64,000 nucleotides of DNA from Alteromonas aquimaris (GCF_026183695.1 NZ_JAPFRD010000010.1:110072-174071); one strand, 5' to 3'. Shown: positions 37,010 through 46,828, counted from the stretch's first letter. Notes: generated by a model not told the origin, from the sequence alone. Numbers and translations are program-made.

Positions 37010-37963
37010 CTATTTTATGGCCCCACCTCGAATTTGTTCGGCATTGATGGGGCTTTGTTTTCCCAGCGCAGTCAAAATTGAACCGGTTATCACCATCGTC
37101 CCCCCAAAGTAGGCTACCCAGCCTAGCTCAGGTTGAGTGAACATAGCAGGTTCTAGCGACTCTGCAATGAGCATACTTAGATAGGTAAAAAGGGGCGTCA
37201 ACGCCAAGATAGCGCTCACGCGTGAGGCATACCACACCCGTAGCGCCTCTGTAAACGCACCATAGGCAACCACGGTATTGATGCAACAAAATAGTAAAGC
37301 AGCTGCCTGTAGCGCGTTAATTTGGAAGAGCAAGCTAAGTTCACTGAACGGAAATAGCAGCCCGGCGCCTATCATATATATCAACCACGTCAGTTGCATG
37401 GCACTCATCGAACGCATGAGTTTTTTCTGGCACAAAGCGTACATAGCCCATGTCAGGGCTGCAAATAATACTATTACTATGCCCACTGCATCCTCGGTTT
37501 CAGAAACAAGGATTTGAGGGAGACGCTGGTTAAAAAATAACAACAAACCGGCTACAAGTAGTACGCTCCCCGCAAGTTGTACACGATTAAATGATTCTTT
37601 GTATAGGTAAATGCCACCTAACATCAATGCAAAGGGCGCCACTTGCATAAGTACCTGAACACTAGAGGGGCTCAGATATTTAAGACCGACGACATTCGCA
37701 ACATAGTTAATAACAAGCATGATGGTTGCGCCGATTGTGAGCGCAATAACCGGGAGACTGAAGTTGACTAAGGGGGGGAGCTTTTTTCGGCGAAAAAGGA
37801 TGAGACCTACGATCGCGGCTGCGAATAGAAAACGATATAAGGTGATGGTTTTGCTATCCATCACCTGTAAGCAAATGACCAAAAATATTGGCAATACGCC
37901 CCATAAAACAGCGGTTAGCAGAGCAAGTAATAGCCCTTTTACCGGGTGTAACTCGTCAACCAA
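37010..37963 (-). CDS. DMT-superfamily (EamA) transporter
   Basis: This 317-residue protein has ten membrane helices in two EamA repeats: PVKGLLLALLTAVLWGVLPIF begins the first and VIVLFAALTWAMYALCQKKLM the second. It probably exports a metabolite, but the substrate is unknown. The only plausible start is TTG 37963, since the first ATG lies beyond helix 1. It follows the lipoprotein gene by 7 bp. Confidence 0.88.
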   Translation of the reverse strand: MVDELHPVKGLLLALLTAVLWGVLPIFLVICLQVMDSKTITLYRFLFAAAIVGLILFRRKKLPPLVNFSLPVIALTIGATIMLVINYVANVVGLKYLSPSSVQVLMQVAPFALMLGGIYLYKESFNRVQLAGSVLLVAGLLLFFNQRLPQILVSETEDAVGIVIVLFAALTWAMYALCQKKLMRSMSAMQLTWLIYMIGAGLLFPFSELSLLFQINALQAAALLFCCINTVVAYGAFTEALRVWYASRVSAILALTPLFTYLSMLIAESLEPAMFTQPELGWVAYFGGTMVITGSILTALGKQSPINAEQIRGGAIK

Positions 37964-37970
37964 TGTATGC

Positions 37971-38813
37971 TCAGTCCATCAAATCTTCAAGGTCGTCGAT
38001 AATATCCTGAATTTCGTCTAAAAGCTTTTTCTTTTGTTGCGCACTTAGTGACTGAGCGACCCTGGCAATCAATTCCGCGTTGAGGGCAGAGTTTTTCTCA
38101 CGATTTATTTTGTATTGCTTACTACGAAAGTCATCAGGGTTATTCATTAAATGAATCAAATCGCTTTTAAAATTTTGATTGCTGGAACGCGTAACAAACA
38201 ACCGTCGAGATGCTTGTTGAATAGCGCGTCGGTAATTTATCCAGTCGGCATGGGTGGAGACAAACTGGGGGGCATATTCAGAAACTAATGCTTTTTGGGC
38301 CGCGGACAATTTACCAATCCGTTCTTCAAGATCTTCGATAATACTTTCAACCCGATCTTCTGTACGTTTTTCCTCAGACATTGCAAGTTTTTCGGCTAGT
38401 TCTTCTTCCTCTTCTTTATTATCTCTCTCTAGCGCTGCAAAAAACTGTATTAATTGTTCATCCGTTACTACCAATGCCATTTCAGCAATTTGCGGCGATA
38501 TTCTTTCGCGCACGCGCACCCAATGCTCAGTAGCCTGTTGAAAATTCGCCGACACAACTTCCTGCGTAAGGTTGTTAGCAATTATATCTTGTCGAAGTTG
38601 TTTCAATTGCCCCACATAGCTTGCTAATTCTTCTTCACGATGCCATTTAATCCAAGCCGCTAAATAGCCATCGAATTGTTCTTCCTGATCATCCGTAAAC
38701 TCTATGTAGTCATCTAAATACCAATAAATCAGCCAATCAACATTGTTATATGCCAGCTTCGATGAACACGCTGAAAGCAAAAAGAGTAAAATGAAACAAG
38801 CCAATTTCTTCAT
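37971..38813 (-). CDS. DUF6279-type lipoprotein
   Basis: This 280-residue protein has the lipobox LLFLLSACSS. A helical charged mature region begins KLAYNNVDWLIYWYLDDYIEF, a segment typical of the DUF6279 family. The rest is Glu/Lys-rich and probably coiled-coil (EEEEELAEKLAMSEEKRTED). It is likely to be an inner-leaflet outer-membrane lipoprotein of unknown role. The ATG start is clear and it lies upstream of the EamA transporter in the same unit. Confidence 0.82.
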   Translation of the reverse strand: MKKLACFILLFLLSACSSKLAYNNVDWLIYWYLDDYIEFTDDQEEQFDGYLAAWIKWHREEELASYVGQLKQLRQDIIANNLTQEVVSANFQQATEHWVRVRERISPQIAEMALVVTDEQLIQFFAALERDNKEEEEELAEKLAMSEEKRTEDRVESIIEDLEERIGKLSAAQKALVSEYAPQFVSTHADWINYRRAIQQASRRLFVTRSSNQNFKSDLIHLMNNPDDFRSKQYKINREKNSALNAELIARVAQSLSAQQKKKLLDEIQDIIDDLEDLMD

Positions 38814-38952
38814 AAATATCCTTAACTAAACTCCGAAAACCTTCTTCATACGTATCAGCTTGGCAGATGGTTATCATTCTGCCATGCTGTAAGGGCAGGC
38901 TAGAGTTTACCGTCTAAGTTCATTCATTTACATTTTCAAAAGGTTACTATTT

Positions 38953-39951
38953 GTGACAAAAAAGGTTGCTGTGCTTACTTCAGGTGGTGATGCGCCCGGT
39001 ATGAATGCGTGTATACGGGCAATAGTCTTGGCCTGCGAACGTGCCAATTATGCCGTTGTTGGATATCAGCACGGTTACAATGGGCTAATTAACCAGGAGT
39101 ATTGCCTGCTTAATAACAATCAGGTGCACAATCTCATTCAACGGGGCGGAACAATATTGCAAAGTGCGCGTTGCCACGAATTTAAGACCGATGCGGGTGC
39201 GAAGAAAGCTGCCGAAAATTTAGCTGAGTTGGATATTGATACCTTGATCGTCATCGGTGGAGACGGCTCCTTTCGTGGTGCAGACCACTTAGGCGCGTTT
39301 TGGTCAGGTCAAATATTAGGCTTACCCGGAACCATTGACAATGACATAAGTGGAACCGATGCAACAATAGGTTTTTATACGGCAATTGAAACTGCTGTCA
39401 GCTCTATTGATAAAGTAAGAGACACGGCGGATGCATTTGAGCGTATTTTTCTGGTAGAGGTAATGGGGAGACACGCCGGCTTTTTGGCTTTGCGTGCCGC
39501 CCTCGCTTCGTCAGCTGACTATGTGATTCTGCCTGAACTATTCGATAACCCAGAAACGACGCTTAACTGCATAACAACACAGTTGAATGAACGTAGAAAA
39601 CAAAGCGACCACATCAGCTATATTATCGTTCTCGCTGAAAAACTGTGGCCGGGCGGGATAGATAATCTGGCCCAAGCACTGACTGACAAAACCCAATCTG
39701 AAGTACGCCCCGTGATTTTAGGGCATGTTCAACGCGGAGGCTCACCCGTCAGTGAAGATCGTATTCTTGCCACAAAACTTGGTGCATATGCGGTAAGTTT
39801 AGTTTCCAAAGACATTACCGGTGTCATGCTAGGGGAACAGGAAGGCAAAATCGTCGAAGTCCCCTTTAAAATGACTTGGGGTAAATCAAAACCCCTTGAT
39901 CAACAGCTGGTTACCACAATGAAGACATTAATGAACGAGCGTTACGCGTAA
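38953..39951 (+). CDS. pfkA: ATP-dependent 6-phosphofructokinase
   Basis: This 332-residue glycolytic enzyme phosphorylates fructose 6-phosphate. Motifs are LTSGGDAPGMNACIRA (ATP binding), IGGDGSFRGA with the Gly that marks ATP use, LPGTIDNDISGTDATIGF with catalytic Asp, EVMGRHAGFLAL and LGHVQRGGSP. The start is GTG 38953, with AAAGG 9 nt upstream. The gene stands alone, divergent from the DUF6279 lipoprotein. Confidence 0.93.
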   Translation: MTKKVAVLTSGGDAPGMNACIRAIVLACERANYAVVGYQHGYNGLINQEYCLLNNNQVHNLIQRGGTILQSARCHEFKTDAGAKKAAENLAELDIDTLIVIGGDGSFRGADHLGAFWSGQILGLPGTIDNDISGTDATIGFYTAIETAVSSIDKVRDTADAFERIFLVEVMGRHAGFLALRAALASSADYVILPELFDNPETTLNCITTQLNERRKQSDHISYIIVLAEKLWPGGIDNLAQALTDKTQSEVRPVILGHVQRGGSPVSEDRILATKLGAYAVSLVSKDITGVMLGEQEGKIVEVPFKMTWGKSKPLDQQLVTTMKTLMNERYA

Positions 39952-39966
39952 CCAGAAATGAAAGTC

Positions 39967-40800
39967 TCAGGTTTTCATTGCGGCTTTTACTTTGTCGCGA
40001 TGTGAGCGACTTACTTTTAGTTCTGTGTCATTCTGCAATATCAGGTGATATTCCCCACTGATGTGGCTCACCAGTTTTTTGACATATTTAATGTTTGCGA
40101 TGGCAGAACGGTGAACACGAACAAATATTTTAGGATTAAGCTCCTGCTCTAACTCTTTCATCGTTTTACGCATTATGTGCATGCCATCTAATGCATGCAC
40201 ACACATGTAATCTCCTGCGGCATCAATCCACTGGATATCATTCACTGCAACGCGAGTGACTTCTGAGCCATCCTTTATGGCCAATATATCTGGATAAGGA
40301 TCGGTCTCGATTCGTTCACCCTTAGCTAATTTGCGCAGGATCTCCTCACAGTTATCCCCTGTCAGTTCAGCAACCAGATTAACCAGTTTTTGTGATTGGG
40401 CATCTTGATATTGGTTAGCAAAGTAATCGCGAACCTTGCCCAACGCTGAGGCTAGACGTTCATTATCTGCAGGTTTGAGAAGGTAATCCAGGGCGTGCAC
40501 GTCAAACGCTTTAATCGCATAACTGTCGTACGCCGTAACAAAAACAATTACCGGAATGGGTTGTTGAAGTTCCTTTAGCTTTTGAATGACCTGAAAGCCA
40601 TTCAATCCTGGCATCTGGATATCGAGAAAAACCAGATCGGGTCTCAGCTGGCTAATTTTACTCACCGCATCAACCCCGTTTTGACATTCGGCCACCACTT
40701 CAATATCACTATGGCTATCCAAACGAGTGCGCAACCCTCTACGCGCTAAAGGTTCATCGTCAACAACTATGGTTTTTATAATTTTGATTTTTGTATTCAT
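39967..40800 (-). CDS. LytTR-family response regulator
   Basis: This 277-residue regulator has an N-terminal receiver with Asp60 in VFLDIQMPGLNGF and Lys in LLKPA. A linker follows, then a C-terminal LytTR DNA-binding domain (IQWIDAAGDYMCVHALDGMHIMRKTMKELEQEL...FVRVHRSAIANI). It overlaps its kinase gene by 4 bp. LytTR proteins bind direct repeats upstream of targets; none is identified here. Confidence 0.92.
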   Translation of the reverse strand: MNTKIKIIKTIVVDDEPLARRGLRTRLDSHSDIEVVAECQNGVDAVSKISQLRPDLVFLDIQMPGLNGFQVIQKLKELQQPIPVIVFVTAYDSYAIKAFDVHALDYLLKPADNERLASALGKVRDYFANQYQDAQSQKLVNLVAELTGDNCEEILRKLAKGERIETDPYPDILAIKDGSEVTRVAVNDIQWIDAAGDYMCVHALDGMHIMRKTMKELEQELNPKIFVRVHRSAIANIKYVKKLVSHISGEYHLILQNDTELKVSRSHRDKVKAAMKT

Positions 40801-41870
40801 ACATCGTTAACCTCATAAGGAATGCGGATGCGAACCCGTACACCGTTTGGTTTGTTATGTTCTATTGAAAAAGCAAAGTTACGTTGATAAAGCGACTGTA
40901 AGCGGTCACGAATATTAGCCAGCCCCACTCCATTTTCTCGCGTCAGCTGACCATTTTGGATATCGGCGCCAGGCCCGTTATCCGCCACATCCATTAATAA
41001 ATCGTTACCAAAACTACGGGCAGTAATATCAATTCGACCGCCCTCTTCCATTCTTGATATTGCGTGTTTGATCGCATTTTCAATGATGGGTTGAAGTATC
41101 ATGCTCGGCACAAGCGCAGCTTCACAATTTTGCTCAATATCCCACCCCACATCGAGACGATCATCAAAGCGAACTTTTTCAATTTCCAAATATAACCGTA
41201 ACGCCTTTATCTCCTGTCCCAAAGGAACGCGCTTAATGGGGTCATTATCTAAAGAATAGCGTAAAAAGTCGCTCAGGCGTGAAACCATGGTTTCAGCGGA
41301 ATCATTTTCCTTTAATAAAATCAATGTTGAAATTGCATTTAACGTATTAAAAAGGAAATGAGGATTAAGCTGATAGCGCAACATTTTTATATGTGCCTGA
41401 TGCGCCATAGTGGTTGCTTTTAATGCGTTTTGCTTTTCTTTTTGCAGCATCTGGAAGTTTTTGATTCCAAAATAAACGCCACTCCAACAACCAATCATGA
41501 TGAGCGAGTTGATGGTGTTGGTAAAATACATGTACCACTCTTCAGGGCGGTAACCGTGCTTATATATTTCCCAATAATTGACGTTTTTCACCACCGCCCA
41601 AATCAACGCGACAAAATAGCAGGAAACCACCACTATCAGGATCATTTTAAGAGGGGGTTGTTTTCGCGCCCATCGAAACAGGTAACGCAATGGAATGGTC
41701 AGAAGCCAACCAGCATACGCATTCAAAAGAATAACAAATATCCAGATGGGTCTGACGTCGTGTAAGAATGAACCGATATAATAGACAATGGCAAAGCCAG
41801 TCCACCCTGCGCAATGAAGTACCCAGAATAATCGTTCGTTACTGTCGAAAAGGCGATGCCAGCGGCTCAC
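40797..41870 (-). CDS. LytS/YehU-type sensor histidine kinase
   Basis: This 357-residue kinase has four N-terminal membrane helices (about 12-32, 40-60, 75-95 and 112-132). The His_kinase domain has the hallmark YQLNPHFLFNTLNAISTLIL, and an HATPase domain follows with LQPIIENAIKHA and VADNGPG. It probably phosphorylates the LytTR regulator that overlaps its stop. The start is GTG 41870. The signal is unknown. Confidence 0.92.
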   Translation of the reverse strand: MSRWHRLFDSNERLFWVLHCAGWTGFAIVYYIGSFLHDVRPIWIFVILLNAYAGWLLTIPLRYLFRWARKQPPLKMILIVVVSCYFVALIWAVVKNVNYWEIYKHGYRPEEWYMYFTNTINSLIMIGCWSGVYFGIKNFQMLQKEKQNALKATTMAHQAHIKMLRYQLNPHFLFNTLNAISTLILLKENDSAETMVSRLSDFLRYSLDNDPIKRVPLGQEIKALRLYLEIEKVRFDDRLDVGWDIEQNCEAALVPSMILQPIIENAIKHAISRMEEGGRIDITARSFGNDLLMDVADNGPGADIQNGQLTRENGVGLANIRDRLQSLYQRNFAFSIEHNKPNGVRVRIRIPYEVNDV

Positions 41871-41985
41871 AAAACTACCGAAAAATATTAACTTATGGAA
41901 ATATTATAATGAATTTGAGTGGTGATTTCGCGAGCTTGGTCGTAACACAAGGACGTCTGGTCGCACTTCTCATACAATCGTTCCC

Positions 41986-42027
41986 TTTTCACTTTTCACT
42001 TTTCACTTTTCACTTTTCACTTTTCAC
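41986..42027. repeat. Heptamer tandem repeat (TTTTCAC)x6
   Basis: Six perfect copies of the 7-bp unit TTTTCAC run head to tail. They lie between the histidine kinase promoter region and the stop of the Mpo1-like gene. A 7-bp unit would allow copy-number slippage; it is outside coding sequence. Confidence 0.9.
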
Positions 42028-42488
42028 TAATAACCGATGTTCATTCTTTTAAGCCAGTGAGTCCACCACCAGGCTGGTCCCACAAGCAGAAAGCGTAGGT
42101 CTTCTAAAAAAGACGGCTTTTTTCCCTCAATTTTGTGTCCTACAAATTGCAAAATCCACATGATAATGAAAAGGGCCAAACAGAATTGCCAGACTGAAAT
42201 ATGTAAATATTCAAGTAATTTCACACCGCCAAATGACGCTAGAGTCAGCAATGTCATTGCAGCCCCAATAGGGCCGGACAATTTAAAATAGTAATACAAA
42301 ACCGGTATAACCACGACGTGTGCCCAGTTTATATTAAATTGGCTTAACCAGTCTGGAGCAGGGACAGACCAGATCAGGCCTACTGTTACGAAAAATATGC
42401 AGGGCACCGCAATGGCGTGAATCGCCACATTGGTTCTGTTTTGATGGCTTTCATTATATCGGCTTAACAGCCTTTCAATTTGTCGCAT
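42027..42488 (-). CDS. Mpo1-like (DUF962) membrane protein
   Basis: This 153-residue protein has four membrane helices. The family signatures are YNESHQNRTNVAIHAI near the N-terminus and FVGHKIEGKKPSFLEDLRFLLVGPAWWW at the C-terminus. Yeast Mpo1 is an iron dioxygenase that removes one carbon from 2-hydroxy fatty acids; the conserved His residues seen here (SHQN, AIHAI, GHKIEG) are those expected to bind iron. The bacterial substrate is unproven. Confidence 0.88.
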   Translation of the reverse strand: MRQIERLLSRYNESHQNRTNVAIHAIAVPCIFFVTVGLIWSVPAPDWLSQFNINWAHVVVIPVLYYYFKLSGPIGAAMTLLTLASFGGVKLLEYLHISVWQFCLALFIIMWILQFVGHKIEGKKPSFLEDLRFLLVGPAWWWTHWLKRMNIGY

Positions 42489-42548
42489 ACTGCTATCCCC
42501 GCCTTGAGCTTATGTTAATTTACTGTTAACAGACTAAAGTCTACTGCA

Positions 42549-43277
42549 TTACTGCTCGATGAGTATATGTTTTTCTAACAATTTATGGACAGTTTGCTGA
42601 TTTTCCGCAAACCGGATCCCGTAGTAGTGATGCTCTCTATCCGAGTTTTTATTCTTCACGTTGCCCTTGATAGTGAAGGCTTTCCCGGCTGAATCGTATT
42701 GCAGTGTAATACTATCTTCATGGTCAAAAAATGGATAATCTGGGTGAATGGCCAGTGCTACACGACATCCTTTGCTGGAGACATCGACAATAATTCCATG
42801 AATTACTGTTTCTCCATCTTGCTGCGCGCATTCAATGGTGACTGCGATGCCTGGCTGGGCACGCTTTTCTTCTCGTAAACCAAAGGTTTGAAGCGACTTT
42901 GGAAACGTAGTAATTAACACACCAAATGGTTTGGTAATCAGTTTTATTACTTTTACTCGAAATGCAATGACCTGCCCCACTCCACCTTCCAGGACATAAC
43001 GCACCACAATATTGTTACCGGGGGTTAATAAATCACGAGTAAATTGCCAGTTAGGAGAATTAGGCACCTGAAAAAATATCCCATTAGGCGCATCCATACC
43101 GATATATTGGGTCTTGACTCGCTTTGGCGAGGTCGGAGTGGCGATTTGCAAATCAACCAGGGTACTTGGTTGCAATGCCCGTAGCCATTGGATGTCATTA
43201 CTGGTTAGTGAATCATAGTCACGCTTGGAACCCATAAGTTGCAATACATATATATTGAGGAAACTTCCTCTAAGCAT
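42549..43277 (-). CDS. PilZ-domain c-di-GMP-binding protein (YcgR-like)
   Basis: This 242-residue protein has an N-terminal YcgR-type beta domain (about 30-125) and a C-terminal PilZ domain. The PilZ c-di-GMP motifs are intact: REEKR (RxxxR) and DVSSKGCR (DxSxxG). It may act as a motility brake or surface-adhesion effector. Translation may begin at the internal ATG 43235 (MGSKRDYD); no ribosome site decides it. Confidence 0.88.
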   Translation of the reverse strand: MLRGSFLNIYVLQLMGSKRDYDSLTSNDIQWLRALQPSTLVDLQIATPTSPKRVKTQYIGMDAPNGIFFQVPNSPNWQFTRDLLTPGNNIVVRYVLEGGVGQVIAFRVKVIKLITKPFGVLITTFPKSLQTFGLREEKRAQPGIAVTIECAQQDGETVIHGIIVDVSSKGCRVALAIHPDYPFFDHEDSITLQYDSAGKAFTIKGNVKNKNSDREHHYYGIRFAENQQTVHKLLEKHILIEQ

Positions 43278-43348
43278 ACTTTAGAATGGCTGACAAAGTT
43301 AACCCGCTAATGCATCATAAGGAAATTTAAAATTTTGAGTTTGTTGTT

Positions 43349-45148
43349 ATGTCTTCATCGGTACCTGTAATCGAGTACACCCTGGCGGTTGATTCAATCA
43401 GTGAACACCTTTTTCACATCGAAATGCGAATCCCCCCCTTAAACGAGACATTATTGGAAGTTTCGCTGCCGGCCTGGATCCCTGGCAGCTATATGATTCG
43501 TGATTTTGCCCGCCACATAGTAGAACTTAATGCATATGGCAAGAAGGGGGCGCTACTGACCTGCAGTAAGGTGGATAAACAATCATGGGCGATTCAAAAT
43601 CCCAGCGCAGAAGCCATCGTCATTCGGTATAAGGTATTTGCCTTTGACCTATCTGTGCGATCTGCGTACATCAGTGATGAATATGCTTTTTGTAATGGCA
43701 CCAGTGTCTTTTTAAATATCAATCACGCAGATAGTTTTAGATATCAATTGGAAATTGATCTACAACAACTGCCGGAAAGCTGGCATCTGCACACATCAAT
43801 GCCTGCGTTAATGGGAAAGGATAAGAGCAATCACTTTGCTTGCGATAGTTATTTAGAATTTATTGATCACCCTATCTTCATAGGTCAATGCCAATCAGCT
43901 TCCTTCACAGCGGGAGGTGTTAAGTTTACGGTGTTATTTAGTGGCACAAACCCTATCGATATTGAGCGAATCTGTGCCGATTTAAAGCCCATCTGTTTAC
44001 ATCATATCGAACTATTCGCTGATGAACCGCCCATTTCGAGTTACCTTTTTATCACTTTATTAAGTGACAAAGGATACGGTGGCCTTGAGCACCTCAATTC
44101 AACGGCATTACTGTTTCCCCGCTTCGACCTACCGCTTGTAGGCGAAGACAAACAAAATCAAAATAGTTACATCACATTTTTAAGTTTATGTAGCCACGAG
44201 TTTTTTCATACGTGGAATGTTAAGCGAATTAAACCCGAGGAGCTGATAAAACCAGATCTTCATGCAGAGGTTTATACCCATCAATTGTGGGTATATGAAG
44301 GTTTTACCAGTTTTTTCGATGAACTAGCATTAGTCCGCACTAACCTTATTTCGCCTCAAAAATATATTGAGCTTCTAGCTGAAAATATTACCAAAGTTAT
44401 ACAGACAACAGGGCGATTGAAACAAAGTGTCGCCGAATCAAGTTTTGATGCCTGGACACGTTTCTATAAGCAAGATGCAAATTCTAGCAACCACATCGTG
44501 AGTTATTACGTAAAGGGCGGGTTAATTGCCTTAGCTCTGGATCTGTTAATTCGAGAGCAATCAAACAATCAATACAGTCTTGATGATTTGATGAGATTAT
44601 TGTGGCAACAGCATGGAAAACCTGGTGTGGGTACAGTTAACAATTCGATACTGCTCTTGTGCAAACGTGAATTTAATATCGATATAAAAGACTTTATCGA
44701 CAACGTGGTATATGGAACAAAAGATGTTCCTCTGACCCAATTGCTTCACATCGCTGGTCTATCACTTCATCAACGCACTAACGCAAAGGATAGTGATAAG
44801 GACAAAAGCGAAATTGACAAACTCACCCTCGAAAAAGAGCTGGGCATGCGGGTAAAAAACATGGAATGCGGAATCATCGTTCAACAAGTAACTTCAGGTC
44901 TGGCTGCCTGCCAAGCTGGCGTGCAGATAAACGATCGTATCATCGCGCTTAACGGATATGAAATTAATGAGACATTATTTCGACGACTGATGCAGACCAC
45001 CACCGAGAAGTCGCTCCCCATGGTAATCATTAGAGATGGACGCGTACTAAATCTGTCGTTACCCGTCACTGAAGCACAGAAAAATAATTATTATCTGAAA
45101 ATTGAAAACGAATCAATTTTTTCGTCCTGGTTAAGTACTTCTCGTTAA
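43349..45148 (+). CDS. M61-family (glycyl aminopeptidase-like) metallopeptidase with PDZ domain
   Basis: This 599-residue protein has an N-terminal beta domain and a central zinc-peptidase domain with HEFFH (His283, Glu284, His287) plus VYEGFTSFFDEL for the third ligand. The C-terminal PDZ domain is about 500-590 (ECGIIVQQVTSGLAACQAGVQINDRI). There is no signal peptide, so it is probably cytoplasmic. Members remove N-terminal Gly or Ala. It overlaps the convergent M23 gene by 4 bp. Confidence 0.92.
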   Translation: MSSSVPVIEYTLAVDSISEHLFHIEMRIPPLNETLLEVSLPAWIPGSYMIRDFARHIVELNAYGKKGALLTCSKVDKQSWAIQNPSAEAIVIRYKVFAFDLSVRSAYISDEYAFCNGTSVFLNINHADSFRYQLEIDLQQLPESWHLHTSMPALMGKDKSNHFACDSYLEFIDHPIFIGQCQSASFTAGGVKFTVLFSGTNPIDIERICADLKPICLHHIELFADEPPISSYLFITLLSDKGYGGLEHLNSTALLFPRFDLPLVGEDKQNQNSYITFLSLCSHEFFHTWNVKRIKPEELIKPDLHAEVYTHQLWVYEGFTSFFDELALVRTNLISPQKYIELLAENITKVIQTTGRLKQSVAESSFDAWTRFYKQDANSSNHIVSYYVKGGLIALALDLLIREQSNNQYSLDDLMRLLWQQHGKPGVGTVNNSILLLCKREFNIDIKDFIDNVVYGTKDVPLTQLLHIAGLSLHQRTNAKDSDKDKSEIDKLTLEKELGMRVKNMECGIIVQQVTSGLAACQAGVQINDRIIALNGYEINETLFRRLMQTTTEKSLPMVIIRDGRVLNLSLPVTEAQKNNYYLKIENESIFSSWLSTSR

Positions 45149-45972
45149 TTCCTCGGTGGAACCAGTAAAGCCGGGTCAAGGCGCATTTTCCCTAGGTTAA
45201 TGCGCCAATCAAGGTGGGGGCCAGTGGAGCGACCCGTGGAGCCTATGGTACCGATTTGATGACCCTGTTCAATCAGTTCACCTACCTTCACTTGCATTTC
45301 ATGTAAATGCAGAAAGGTCGAATAAACCCCCATTCCATGATCAAGAATAATAGTATTGCCTGAATAATACAGGTCATCAGCCAAAACCACGTAACCGGCT
45401 GCTGGGGCCACAACAGGCGTACCGGTTGGGCTACCCACGTCAAGACCATAGTGAGGCCATTTCGGCTCGCCGTTTAAGATGCGTTGGCTTCCGTATACAC
45501 CTGTAACAGGTCCTTCTGCTGGCCATATAAAGCGGGTAAACACGGCATCATAATCGCGCACATTGGCACGGGCGCGAGACACTTTTTGGCTGTCATTTCG
45601 GATTCTTTCTGTCACCTCTTTTGGAGGGGTGACCATTTTAGGTGCAAGTCCATCTATGCGCTGAATATCGTATTCCCTGGCCGCAACATGAAGAGTTTTT
45701 TCGTGCACCTTTCCCTGTTTATCAGTCCACGTAAGGAGATGTTTTTCTTCCGCCTCGCGCGGAAAACCGATGACAAACTTACCCTGCGCATTGATATTAA
45801 CGGGCTTTCCATTAAACGTCACTGTGGCGCCAGGCGTTACCTGACCTCTTACCAGACTTCCCTGGGTCAACTCTCCATTCAGCACTAACGCTTCATTTTT
45901 TGCCGTAACCTGACTAACCGGGACGATAAAGAAAAATAGTGTCAGGAATAACTTAGTCTGCAACCATCGCAC
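45145..45972 (-). CDS. Secreted M23-family peptidase (LytM/murein hydrolase-like)
   Basis: This 275-residue protein starts at GTG 45972, because AAGGAG lies 9 nt upstream and it gives a clean signal peptide (RWLQTKLFLTLFFFIVPVSQVTA). ATG 45990 is the alternative. An Ig-like region (VLNGELTQGSLVRGQVTPGATVTFNGK) comes before the M23 domain, whose zinc residues lie in HYGLDVG, ILDHGMGVYSTFLHLH and GPHLDWRI. It probably cuts peptidoglycan peptides. The gene overlaps the upstream pterin synthase-like gene by 20 bp. Confidence 0.88.
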   Translation of the reverse strand: MRWLQTKLFLTLFFFIVPVSQVTAKNEALVLNGELTQGSLVRGQVTPGATVTFNGKPVNINAQGKFVIGFPREAEEKHLLTWTDKQGKVHEKTLHVAAREYDIQRIDGLAPKMVTPPKEVTERIRNDSQKVSRARANVRDYDAVFTRFIWPAEGPVTGVYGSQRILNGEPKWPHYGLDVGSPTGTPVVAPAAGYVVLADDLYYSGNTIILDHGMGVYSTFLHLHEMQVKVGELIEQGHQIGTIGSTGRSTGPHLDWRINLGKMRLDPALLVPPRN

Positions 45973-46828
45973 CTTTACCGACTCCTTCATAAGCAATAAC
46001 CTTTATTTTCTGATTGGGAAAACGTTGTTTTTGTTGCTCAAAAACGTATTGCGCCAAACACTCAACAGTTGAGTCGGTGGTGATCACTTCGCAGTCTGAC
46101 TTTGGCATAATAAGCTCAAAATACCCTTGTGACGACTCGTATCCAAAACACCAGTATTCATCTTCGTTATCTAATTGGCCGGTTATTCTGCGTTGAGAGA
46201 ATTCCAAAACATCTTCTTGAGTGGCGATGTAAATGTCCTGCCACCGAGTTGCCCAGTAAAGTTGACTCTCTTGGCACAGTTTATCGTCAACGAATAAATC
46301 AATTCTCGATCGATGCCCATGCGCAATACGCTGACAATTGCCATCATGTTTCTTTAAACCGTGGGTGTAATGATAATATGGGACATCAATGACTTCTGTG
46401 CGCAAATTAAGCGTAATATTGTCAACATTGTCAGGTAAATGGGTGGCAATAATCTCTTTTAGATAGTCACCCACCGAGGTTTTGGTAACGGCATCACTAT
46501 ATATAAATGCGTAAGCTTCAGCTGGGCACCGCAACATCAACTGACGATGATCAGCACATTGAAAACGAACTTCCACTTCAGTTTCGTCGTGACCATTTAT
46601 GACAACAGACGCCGGGTGTTCGGCTGGCACCAACAATTTATGATCTACATAGTCGTCGATTAATCGCTTTAAGTTCTTTTTGACCTTGCCGAAATCCTGG
46701 ACCATGCTCTCTTCATTCAAATCACCATCAAGAATGACATCTACGATCCAACTTTCACCCACCATGCCACGCTCATGGCACAGATATGAAAAATCCATTA
46801 CTGTAAGGTCATTAACAAATAATTGCAT
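45953..46828 (-). CDS. Two-domain 6-pyruvoyltetrahydropterin synthase-like protein
   Basis: This 291-residue protein has two T-fold halves of the PTPS/QueD family. The C-terminal half keeps the zinc and catalytic pattern: THGLKKHDGNCQRIAHGHRSRIDLF, with HGH and the Cys. The N-terminal half has the same outline (FSYLCHERGMVGESWIVDVILDGDL, then DFGKVK, then LDDYVDHKLL-like) but GMVGES replaces the HGH triad. It is probably a non-catalytic duplicate. It may act in queuosine or folate-like pterin metabolism; no que or fol genes are near. Confidence 0.82.
   Translation of the reverse strand: MQLFVNDLTVMDFSYLCHERGMVGESWIVDVILDGDLNEESMVQDFGKVKKNLKRLIDDYVDHKLLVPAEHPASVVINGHDETEVEVRFQCADHRQLMLRCPAEAYAFIYSDAVTKTSVGDYLKEIIATHLPDNVDNITLNLRTEVIDVPYYHYTHGLKKHDGNCQRIAHGHRSRIDLFVDDKLCQESQLYWATRWQDIYIATQEDVLEFSQRRITGQLDNEDEYWCFGYESSQGYFELIMPKSDCEVITTDSTVECLAQYVFEQQKQRFPNQKIKVIAYEGVGKGAMVAD

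Noticed and set aside
41986-42027. CRISPR array
   Set aside because: The repeat unit is only 7 bp with no spacers and no cas genes are present.
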